Part shown: in pieces, positions 49,114 through 59,200 of the stretch
How positions within the stretch are numbered: position 1 is the stretch's first letter
Layout: every line of letters begins with the position of its first letter
Source: Plazaster borealis
Lineage: Eukaryota > Echinodermata > Asteroidea > Forcipulatida > Labidiasteridae
Direction of reading: 5' to 3'
Assembly (NCBI GenBank): GCA_021014325.1
Contig: JAJGQC010000556.1
Span: 186,001-250,000, forward strand
Length of the DNA: 64,000 nucleotides
Translations under genes and position numbers: made by a program
The notes under the pieces: model-generated
What the model was told of the DNA's origin: nothing
The model's input: the letters and a program-made list of their open reading frames with translations, nothing else
Database searches by the model: none

Positions 49114-50025
49114 GGTTATGGGTCAACTCGGTCCGTAGTCAACTCGGTCCGAGTCAACTCGGTCCAAAGTCAACTCGGTCCGAAGTCAACTCGGTCTGAA
49201 GTCATCTCGGTCCGAGGTTAACTCGGTCCGATGCTAACTCGGTCCGAAGCCAACTCGGTCCGAAATTGTTTATAAGCACTATGGCCTATGCTTACTAATA
49301 ATCTCGTAAATTAAAAGGGCCTAATAATCAGCATTTAAAAAATAAATATTTTGCAGTTAGTTTATGACTTTTTTTAATCCAAAACAAGAAGATAAATGTT
49401 CCACTTCAGTAAATTAAAACACATAAAACAAATAATGTAGTCAATTAAGGAGAATGTTTGATTGAAAGTAATATAAACAAAACTTTCTAATAATAAATAC
49501 TACAAAATAAAGAATACCAAATCTATGCTAATGATAAATATTTCATAAAAATTTAGAACCACAAACAGTATGTTTGGTTTTCCAATTTAACTGAACTTAA
49601 TTAGGCCTTATATAATAAAAAAGGTATATTATGTAAAAAGTACAAGTAAAATTCCCCTACATAATAATAATAGAAATTTTCAACCAAACAAAAGAAAACA
49701 AATGTCTTAGACAAACTGCAAAGGAAAGTTCATTTTCTACCATTTTGTTTCATTTCAGAAAGTTATCTTTTTTAAACGGTGATTATTATTAATTTCTGAG
49801 TTACAGCGTCGAGATAACTTTGTCCCGCCACTTCCCCGTCAACCACACTTTATTTAATTTTTCGGACCGAGTTGACTTCGGACCGAGATGACTTCGGACC
49901 GACTTGACTTCGGACCGAGATGACTTCGGACCGAGATGACTTCAGACCGAGTTGACTTCGGACCGAGTTGACTCGGACCGAGTTGACTCGGACCGAGTTG
50001 ACCTCGGACCGAGTTGACCGGTACC
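49114..50025. mobile_element. Element whose inverted repeats are tandem 15-16-bp arrays, copy 1
   Basis: It begins GGTTATGGGTCAACTCGG and runs through nine units of GTCAACTCGGTCCGAA type, then a 600-bp AT-rich body, then a mirror array of TTCGGACCGAGTTGAC units ending GGTACC. It is flanked by TTTTGCCAT (left) and CTTTGCCAT (right), a 9-bp target duplication with one mismatch. Confidence 0.9.
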
Positions 50026-50083
50026 CTTTGCCATAATCCAACTCGTAACCCTCCGGTCGTTCCGACCGTCGGGAGGAGGGTTA

Positions 50084-50452
50084 CAAGTAAAATTCCCCTA
50101 CATAATAATAATAGAAATTTTCAACCAAACAAAAGAAAACAAATGTCTTAGACAAACTGCAAAGGAAAGTTCATTTTCTACCATTTTGTTTCATTTCAGA
50201 AAGTTGTCTTTTTTAAACGGTGATTATTATTAATTTCTGAGTTACAGCGTCGAGATAAATTTGTCCCGCCACTTCCCCGTCAACCACACTTTATTTAATT
50301 TTTCGGACCGAGATGACTTCGGATCGAGATGACTTCGGACCGACTTGACTTCGGACCGAGATGACTTCGGACCGAGATGACTATAGACCGAGTTGACTTC
50401 GGACCGAGTTGACTCGGACCGATTTGACCTCGGACCGAGTTGACCGGTACCT
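50084..50452. mobile_element. Duplicated right half of the tandem-array element
   Basis: The body from AAGTAAAATTCCCCTACATA and the right array ending in GGTACC are repeated, about 440 bp after the first. TTTTGCCAT follows, the intact form of the target duplication. One unit reads CTATAGACC instead of CTTCAGACC, so the copies have diverged slightly. Confidence 0.9.
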
Positions 50453-50819
50453 TTTGCCATAATCCAACTCGTAACCCTCCGGTCGTTCCGACCGTCGGGA
50501 GGAGGGTTACGATTATCGCAACTAGGGGGGACCAGGGTGAGGAAAGGGGGATACGTGCCCCTACACCTCACCACACCAGATCCCTCTTCCCCCAGCCAGG
50601 AGGTTGGTGCCCCCCCCCCCAAAAAAAATATCCAGATAGATGCATTGTAAATCATGTTATTGAATTATTTGTTGTAGTGCCCTCATTCATTGCAAAAACA
50701 AGATGATCGTGCCACCTGAAGTCCCCAGTGCCCCTTCTATCTAACTAAATTATTTAAATAAAGCACGACACAATGTGGCTCAGGCCCTGCTCCCATCCTA
50801 CTCGTAGAAAAAAAGTTGA

Positions 50820-50890
50820 ACTATGGTTTGTTCTGCTATCGTCTCCAAGATAGTGGAATGAACCTCGTATAGTTATAGGAGTACCCTCAC
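50820..50890. mobile_element. Terminal fragment related to the foldback at 61791-63401
   Basis: TGTTCTGCTATCGTCTCCAA and GAACCTCGTATAGTTATAGG resemble the ends TTTCGCTATCGTCTCCCC and GAACCTCATAGTTCTAGGAG. Confidence 0.6.
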
Positions 50891-51191
50891 CCCCACTAAA
50901 AAACAATCCCCCCCTTCCTGCCCAAGTCCACCTGTAACCAGCCATACAGCCTGGACCCAGCCATACAGCCTGGACCCTTACTTGTGGCTCACTTGTGGTG
51001 ATTGGAACCCTCTAGGATCATCACAACCACAAACAAGCAGTTATGTATTACGATTGTAGGGCAGGCGGGAATAGGGGGCACATTGACCAATCCATGTCTG
51101 GTGTCTATTTCCATTTTTTGTTTCTTTCGTTTAGTTGCATCAGTTAATTCAGATCTCTTTTGTTCTCCACTTTGTTGTTTCATTTTAATAG

Positions 51192-51271
51192 TTGGTGGGA
51201 GGACAAGGGATCGGCAAACACAAATTGGCGGAGACTTTACTGGAACTCAACACGTTATACTCCCTTCAAGT
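51192..51271 (+). CDS. CENPM: CENPM exon: N-terminal GTPase-like strand
   Basis: CENP-M is a kinetochore subunit (CCAN, CENP-H/I/K/M group) with a small-GTPase-like fold that has lost GTP binding. The 26 codons LVGGQGIGKHKLAETLLELN plus TLYSLQ match the human LLVG..LLQQLADSML region. Acceptor TTTTAATAG, donor AAGT|GTAAGT, phase 2. The first exon with the start codon was not found. GGQGIGK resembles a degenerate P-loop. Confidence 0.85.
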
Positions 51272-51449
51272 GTAAGTCAATAATCATAACGAAATATCTA
51301 TTAGTCATCTTACATCTTGTTTTCTTTTGCAGTATAAAGTTTTAGAAGAATTTTTTATTTCTTTGTCTTATGCACTGAATTTTTCTTTTCAAATTCGAAT
51401 TTATAATGTGACGTTTAATAATAATACCTTATTTTTTCAAATTCTTTAG

Positions 51450-51548
51450 TCGGACTACTACCCATCTCCCTCTGCCCTCAGAAAACAGCGAGAGTCGACC
51501 AAAGATTGATTTTGTCGTCTTCATCCTGGATGCCAGTAACAATCTCAG
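51450..51548 (+). CDS. CENPM: CENPM exon: second recognised exon
   Basis: The 32 codons RTTTHLPLPSENSESRPKID and FVVFILDASNNL match human [22 protein letters not shown]. Acceptor TCTTTAG, donor TCAG|GTATTC. It leaves two bases (AG), which exactly complements the single leading T of the exon copies at 1187 and 2705. Confidence 0.9.
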
Positions 51549-51610
51549 GTATTCATCCTAAGGCCTATTTTACGAGGAATTTTCCTGATTTCAGGATTCC
51601 TCTGCCTCTA

Positions 51611-51760
51611 GCTACCAGGGCAGGTGGTGCGATATCTGCTCTGGAATGGCAAAGGTGTTGGGTTCGAATCCTGAGCGATGCTTGTGGATTTTTTTCACAT
51701 GACTCGGGGAAAGTACTACAGTATACAGTGCTTTACACACATCGGTGTATGGGTAAACAA
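51611..51760 (+). mobile_element. tRNA-derived SINE
   Basis: GCTACCAGGGCAGGTGGTGC..ATATCTGCTCTGGAATGGC..GGGTTCGAATCC head and a CAGTGCTTTACACACATCGG tail, the same family as 56905-57075. It lies in the intron after CENPM exon 51450-51548. Confidence 0.8.
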
Positions 51761-51774
51761 AAATATTTATTCCC

Positions 51775-51975
51775 AAAGCAAATTTAACATATTTTCCAAT
51801 CAAAGAATATGCCACTTCCCCTTTTTTCAGTTTTTTCCATTTTTGTCTTTGAACTTTAAAAAAGAGCACCCATTGTGAATGAGATTTCCGTCTATTTTTG
51901 ACTTGTTAATTTTCTTAAAACCAACAAATTTGACACATGTTCAAATATGCTGTCCAACCCCTTAAAGTACATTGT
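51775..51975. repeat. Sequence shared with the intron upstream of the displaced CENPM exon
   Basis: Matches 825-1045 over about 200 bp, including the identical stretches CACATGTTCAAATATGCTGT and CCAACCCCTTAAAGTAC. Beyond it, this copy carries only the left part of the MITE at 40844, while the copy at 1045 carries only the right part. Confidence 0.8.
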
Positions 51976-53132
51976 TAAAAGTGAGGTCATACTTTGGTAA
52001 TGACCCCCCAATTTTTAATTTTTTTTTAAAATTTCTATCCGAAAGACTCCTTGTTACAAAAATTGTAGTGGTAGTAAACATTTTGCGAAATTATTTTCTC
52101 TGAAGTGCCCCCGCTGATTAGAAATTAATAAAAGTATGTCGAAAAATGTTGAATCTCCAAACCTCGCCTTGAAGTGAGTGTTGAGGATTCAAATTTATGT
52201 GATGTCCGTGAATGCTGTGGCCAGAGATGGAGTGGTACCCGCTGACACCTCACTAAAACGGATGAATTCGAATGCTGAATGAAAGCGTTTCAGGAAAAGA
52301 ATATTCACAGTCTTAAAATGTTTGGATTTGTGGTTTGGAGTTGGCTAAGGTTGGCCACATCATCAATTAACATGTTCAACAAGAAAAACTCACTCCCTTC
52401 CAGATGCACACTTTTTGACTCAGAAAATCCATGAAAATTGTATATATGTCAGTTTTAACAAAAGTCATAATTCTTGCATGAATTTTGAAGATTTTTGTGT
52501 ATATTCTCTTAGCCTTGGTTGATTTTCAAAAACAAAACATTGACGGAAACTTGTCATTAAAATCTTCGCGATTGCGTGCGTCTTTATGAACCAGGGTGAA
52601 CTGTACTCGACTGCGCATTCGATGAAGTCTTATTTGACGCGAAATATCTACTCCATTATTGTGGAATATCTTGCAGTGAAATGACGTCAGAAAATATGAC
52701 ACAGTATTCTTCAACGCAGGTCTCAAATGAGCTGTAGTTTACCAGTGTAAAATGCGGCGTTGCACATGCTACACAAAGGGTTCGTTTGGCTCATTGATCA
52801 CTACTGTTACTGCTGGGGAGGTTCGAACTCCTTCCGTGGTCCTATCTCTATGGTCCCATGTACTAGGATTGGTAGTGCACATAAAACAACCCAGAGCACT
52901 TATCGTGGAAGAGTAGGGGTTAACCCCGGTGTTTCTGGTTCACATAGCAAGAACCCTTGTTTACAGAGCTATAGCGATTAAGTTCACTTATGAGGCATCC
53001 TTGGTTTCATTTATACCAGAAATAAATAATAATAATAAACACCAGAACTTGAGTCCTCTTCTGACCAGTTTTATCAATCATTAATTCGACATCGAGTATC
53101 AAATCTAAATGATCGTGAGTTACTCACCTGAG

Positions 53133-53249
53133 TCAAGCTGCCGGTGAGCTGATGAGTTCCTTGGAGTAATACTTGGATATGAGACACGGATCAGTCAGAT
53201 GACTATGTTGAGAGATAAACTCCTCAAAGGTGATATCCACATTCTCACA
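53133..53249 (-). CDS. Flavin reductase-like gene, terminal exon
   Basis: The 38 codons include CENVDITFEEFISQHSHLTD and SKYYSKELISSPAA, then TGA (53133-53135). Acceptor ATTGGACAG. A consensus donor CTCAG|GTGAGT starts only five bases after the stop, so there is either an intron in the 3' untranslated region or a lost base that creates the stop. Confidence 0.82.
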   Translation of the reverse strand, partial: CENVDITFEEFISQHSHLTDPCLISKYYSKELISSPAA

Positions 53250-56200
53250 CTGTCCAATCAAGATTGGAAAAAAAAGGTATAGCAGTCTTTTTAAGTTATT
53301 TATTAAGTACAGCATTTTAGAGCTGGCATGCTGAAGTGTTAAGAAAACTGGTTCCGGTAGGAATCGTTTTGATATTTCACACTAAGAAATAGTAGTTATC
53401 TACATGAGAACACAAATCAAAACCCATATTGATCCACATCGATGCAAAGCCCAAACTGTATATGAAAGTATTTCTAATATCAAGTGATAAATCACAAGGG
53501 TAACTGACTAGGTTAATTTGAAATTGTTTGACCCCAAGTTATTGATTATTGTTGTAAGCTAAATACTTCATTACCATCTGCAATAACTTGAATAAAAAAT
53601 AATATACTTGTCAAATAACAACAAGCAGTTGAACCACATACATGTAACTTGGTAAACAATGCTGAATTGTGTTACAGCCACCCTCCCATACACAGGTACC
53701 ACAGACTGCCACATCTAGCATTGGGTGTATGGGTTTCTTCTGTTTGTACAACAGGTATTATGTGAAAACCCCATGAATAAATGAATGAATGAATTTATTT
53801 CACCACAATGCAACAACAATACAAAATAAATTACAAACGGTCATGAACATTATTACAATGGGTAGTGAACTATATAGCCTTGGTAGGATGCCAGTCTCTG
53901 TTGCACTGCAACGGAGGGGTCCAGCCTGATGGGCTAGTTAGGGTACCGGAGAGTACACCTTTCAGAGGTCAAGCGAGTTTTATAATAACTACTAACTGTG
54001 AGACAGAAAATACATTACATAACAAAAATGTTATACAAATATTGGATGCATATGAGGTGAAATCTGGACTGTTCCATTTCATGAGGCGAAGCTGAGTGAA
54101 ATGGAACAGTCCAGATTGCAACGAGTGAATATATTCTGCTATATTGTATGAATAAAATGCATCCTATATTTGTTTTATATACCACACACATAGATCCTTG
54201 TTATTTAATATTTTCATATAATTCATGATTTATTTCATCAATGAATAATACAAAGTGTTCTGTGTACTGTGGACTTAAGCCTGGTTCATACTTCCTGCGA
54301 ATGCGAATGCGAAGCGAATTTTTGTGATGCAATAATCGGTACGTGCGGTTTTTCCAATTGTGATGCAAGAAAATTCGCTTCGCACGAAGCATTCGCAGAA
54401 AGTATGAACCGGGCTTTAGTTTTTCCACAGTCTCCAGTGGCATTTTGTGGAACAGAGCCAGATGGGCAAAAGAGTATACCGATAGTAATAGGGAGAAATG
54501 TATTCAATGTACATTATTATTTGATTTCTGTTGGTTTTGTTTGTACCTGTTTTATTGCTTCAGCCACAACATGGGTAAAGAACATGGTCATTGTCTCATG
54601 GTAGCCTCGTTGTACCTAGAGAAAAAGTTCAAGACAATTAAAGTGGGTAGAATTAGAGTAATAATGGTAATAACTAATATTTATATAGTGCCATAATCCA
54701 CCTAAAATGACGCTCAAGGCGCTTTACATAATTAATAATGTAAAAACAATTTTACAAATTGCAGCACCAGCCGGATTGCAAGTAAATTAACAAGAAAACT
54801 ATATCAATTGAAGAAAGCACAATGAAATAACAACAAAGACTTTTAAGCAAAAAGTTTACATATTTAACTGTGTTGACAAATTTTGTTCTCATTTTGATTC
54901 TGGTCTTGTAAAAACAATTCCAGTAAAAGTTTTGAGCTACAAACCCTGCGGTCTTGTGGATTTTCCCAACCAAATTGGTCTTGCCTTTGATTACATTCAT
55001 AATTAAATATCTACATAATTATATGCCATGACATACCTTGTTTTGGGGCTGTGAATTGTACTTTTTTATACCATTTCTAAAAGAAAAAGAAAGACCATTG
55101 GTTATGTACAAATGTCCATCCACATTTCGATATTCCAAATCAGTATTTACATTGGAATAGTTTCTTTCTACACAATCCCCAGTTATACTCACAATATCTA
55201 CAAGGTTTGCTGTAACCTGGATTCTTGTAACATTATGCCAAAATTTCTCTTAAATTCTTGCAACAATTTTTTGGGGTAAATTTCCATGTTAAGAGCACTA
55301 TAAATCCAGGTTATTGTTATTTTTAATACTAAAAGTAACTTTACATTTGCTGTTTGCAGGCATGCTGTTTGCAGGCATGATATTAGACACTTAGAAACAA
55401 ATTGATGGGCTGACCTACGTACACATAGTATAGGCTTTTATAGACTTTTCAGGCTATTTAATTAAAAACAACTTTGCTGATTTTTCTGAGAGCAAAAACA
55501 ATCGGAAATCAGACTTAAGTAGAAAGAATATCATGCCTGTTTTTGCCGCACTTTCGCACGTTTAACCTCGAGGGGCTAGACATGTATCTAGAAGACTTCT
55601 CTAACTATTTACCCCCAAGAAATTTCCTTTTTTTCGCTCACTGTCAATGATGAGATCACACAATGTATTATAACCCAATCTCACCTAATTAGAGGTAGAG
55701 CGCCCTCTTTGCCGTTTCTCCTGAGGTAATTCCAAGCCATTCTAAGATGAGCTTCGTGAGACCAGTCATCAAATAATAATGTTGTGTCCTCAAATGCCTT
55801 CATGAATGCCTCATCACCGATCGACCTGAAGGAACTATTGTCACACAAACAAAACTCTTCCAGTTATCGCCGGAAACGTGTTTACATGCAAAACATAAAC
55901 AGACATGCAAACAGAAGTCTAATAAACTGTTTAAAAAACAAAATCCAGTAACGAAGAATAGACTGTTCAAGTCTCGTGCGTATTTGAACATTTGGACCTG
56001 TTAAAGTGCGCGAATTTTTGTTTCCTTAACACGTTAGAGCAATGTACGTGGGACCAAAGTTTGAATACACGCGAGACTTGCTTGGGCTATTTCCAGTAAC
56101 AGAGAGGGTAAAGGGTACTGGAACTCATGCTCGAAATCTCCTTTCCCAACTCCAGATCTTTATCCATTTGTTGGACAAACAAGGATAACATGAGATTGCC

Positions 56201-59200
56201 AGGCTACCTGATGGCATGGGAGGTAAGTCCGAGATGGTATGCCATGACTGAAATCAAGACAAATGACAGCACTGAAAAATTACATGCAGCCACATTGTTT
56301 GCTCACAGCTCTTTGAAAATGGGCCCTGCTCACTTTTGCCTCAAAGCTCACTTGTGGGATGCTAAAACCATGTATGGGAAGACAGTGGCCTTACTACATA
56401 CCTAGCAAAGTACAGCAGAGGGTGTTGTCCCTCGGTGGCAGGGTCTAACTTAGCATCTAACACCTCACCATACCACACATGATGGTCACCAATGAGATGA
56501 GTGGCATGGGCCTGGCACTGAAGCACTGCTGCTGTACTTTCAATAATCGGCACACCCTACCACAGGAAAGGAGCAATGTATGAAAGAATGATTGCAGGGT
56601 TATTGGGCACTGAAGCAGTGCTGCTGTACTTTCAATAATCGGCACACCCTACCACAGGAAAGAAGCAATGTATAAAAGAATGATTGCAGGGTTATTGGGC
56701 ACTGAAGCACTGCTGCAGTACCTTCAATAATCGGCACACCCTACCACAAGAAATAAGCAATGTATGAAAGAATGATTGCAGGGTTATTGGGCACTGAAGC
56801 ACTGCTGCAGTACCTTCAATTACCAGCACACCCTACCACAAGAAAGGAGCAATGTATAAAAGAATGATTGCAGGATTACACAGGATTTAAACTGTCTCTG
56901 GTTACCAGGCAAGCTTGGTGGTCTAGTGGTAAGGTGTCTGCTCTAGAATGGCAGAGGTCGTGGGTTTGAATCCCACCCGAGTTATAATATGCCTGTGGAA
57001 ATTTGTTCACATGAATTGGGAAAGTACAGAGTATCCAGTGCTTAACACACATCGGTGTACGGGTAAAATAACAATAACAAAGAATGATTGGTTTTAACAG
57101 ATGTTATATTTGCATCACCGGGGATAAAGAACAAGATTTTGGGTTTTCAGCTTTACCTACGTGACAAACACTGATTACTCATCAATTTCCTCTGTAAAAA
57201 AAAAAGAAACCAGCAACCCGGGTGAGATTTGTGTGTGCCAATATTTGTTTTATATGTGTTGAAATTGACTACTCACTGATAATCCCAGCTTGTGGGGGAC
57301 GGCATTAAACTGGTCTTCATCCTCCCTCGCTGGCTTGGAGAAATGAACTCCGTAATGAACCTGTCCAATTAGAGAATCATATCGTCTTTAATAACAATAC
57401 ATTTCGCTGAATCAGTGCAAACACAGTTTATCTCGCACGAAAATGCTGTGTGCAAAAACGTTGTATCTCGGTACATCCGATGATACAGTGGACATTTATT
57501 AGCTTTCATTTCACATCGGGTACATCCGATGATACAGTGGACATTTATTAGCTTTCATTTCACATGACATTCAATATTTTTATACCAATGGCTCTTTTCA
57601 GAGAAAACGATCCTTCCAAAAGAGATTTGCACATGGTTGTAACTGCAAGTTTTACTGGGGACAGTTACTTCTTATTATCCTCAAACTACCAAGTTTGGGA
57701 TGATGAAGAAAATTCGTTCTCTCAGATTCTGAAAAATCTTGAAACAAACATACCTGATCTTGAGCGAGGACGTTCACAGCAAAATGTCTTGTATCTTTCA
57801 AGAGACAGTGCATTCGACTAAAAGTATAAAATAACAAATTGAATTTTTATTTTATTTTAAAGTTTGATCACATAGTCTTAAAGACAAAGTACATGATTGG
57901 TATCTATTGGGAAAAAATCATTAGTTTTAACTGATTATACAGTTTTCATAGTAAATGTGCCACCAGTGTGTCCGACCTGGTTCCTCCTATCAGGGTGTTT
58001 GAGCGTGAAACCAGGCTTTCTGTTTGTTCTCACCCATTCATTCTTGCTTTGCTGAGATGTAGAACAAAGAGCCATTGCAACAGCTTTATTCCATGTACTG
58101 CATCTCTTTGGAACTCCTTGCCTGGTGCATGTTTCCCTCCATCCTACAATCTAGACTGTTTTAAGAGGAACATCAATTCCTACCTTCAGCTCCCCGGAGT
58201 TATTTTCATCTTCAATGTTTTCTTCTTGTAGCCCTTTACCAAGAGTGACTTTTAGCCTTGTTTGGGGGAAACTTTGAATATAATTTTTTAATTTTGTATA
58301 AAAGTCTATGGCAATATGGAAACAATATCAATCACTGTTGCAAAAAAGAGAGCAATTTTTTGGTGCAAAGAACTGTATGATCTCAGATCTAATAAACTGG
58401 AGATTCCCCTGCCCCAATAGTGGAAGAAGACCAGTGAACTATTTGGATGCTGATACCAGGGACATACAAAAACACCGAGACAACCTAGCCTGCCTGACGA
58501 CTGACAGAGATGCCTGGAGAGACATTGTGGACGCGGCCGAAGGATGTAGATGATAAGAACTTTTAAAGGGAGGGTATACCTTTGGTCATTACTCCAAAAA
58601 TTAATGACCATAAAAAGTTACTTGGTAAGAAGCACTGCAGCTGTTGATAATGCATAACATTTTGAGAAACGATTCCCTACAAAGGAATGTGGTTTAGAGA
58701 AAGGGATTCACAAAATTGTAAATCTGAGAAACGTTTTATGCATGAAACGTTTCTCAGATTGTGTATTCAATTACGGATTATTCTTCCTGCGTGGACATAT
58801 AACCGTTCCAGATTTGAGCAATATCTCAAAAACGCAACCACCATTTGAAATGAAATTTTCACAGGTTAGTTAAATGGTATATATCTACAACTATGTAGGA
58901 TTGAAACAAACAGTGGGTTCCAATTACCAAACGTATACAATATCTAACCTTGGTCTTGTAATACACAGAGAGATGATTGGAGGATGCATAGACACACTGG
59001 TAAAGGAGCTACACGTCACACCTCTCTTCAAACAGCATTGTGAGTCCACATAGCTTGCTGCTGTTACTACAACAACTGAAGAAAAAAAGTAAAAATGAAA
59101 TAATTACCAATCTCAGAAATTGTTTCCTTCTTTCACTCTAGAGGACTTTACTAGGATCCTTCCTGACCAACAAGATCCAACACCTCATGGTAAACTCAAC

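Larger units (their letters stand above)
48493..50524. mobile_element. Foldback element with a nested insertion and partial duplication
   Basis: The outer ends TAGTTGCGATAATCGTAA (48493) and TTACGATTATCGCAACTA (to 50524) are inverted, and the arms continue through CCTCCCGACGGTCGGAACGA and GAGTTGGATTATGGCAAAA. The interior 48571-49104 is one long palindrome (GGGTGCGAAATGTGAAATGT at both ends, centre near 48840). A second element (49114-50025) has inserted in the right arm, and the right half is duplicated again (about 50084-50524). No transposase. Confidence 0.88.

Noticed and set aside
49119..49263. Array of 15-16-bp repeats as a possible CRISPR
   Set aside because: The units are contiguous with no spacers, the mirror array lies at the other end of the element, and the genome is clearly animal.
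50242..50655. Open frame with repeated SEV / RSHLGPKSSR-like units, and similar ones at 49850-50041 and 62829-63125
   Set aside because: These are translations of the GGACCGAGTTGACTTC array in the transposon ends and include non-repeat flanks at random.
45844..51191. First RPTOR exon and promoter
   Set aside because: I looked for the acidic N-terminus and the HCE..G...AQ.WRMK block on the minus strand and found nothing convincing, so no feature is reported.
56905..57000. tRNA-like sequence with A- and B-box motifs as a tRNA gene
   Set aside because: There is no complete cloverleaf or acceptor stem and the sequence continues into a repeated body and tail, so it is a SINE. The same applies at 32100-32217, 38060-38520, 12845-13020 and 51611-51760.
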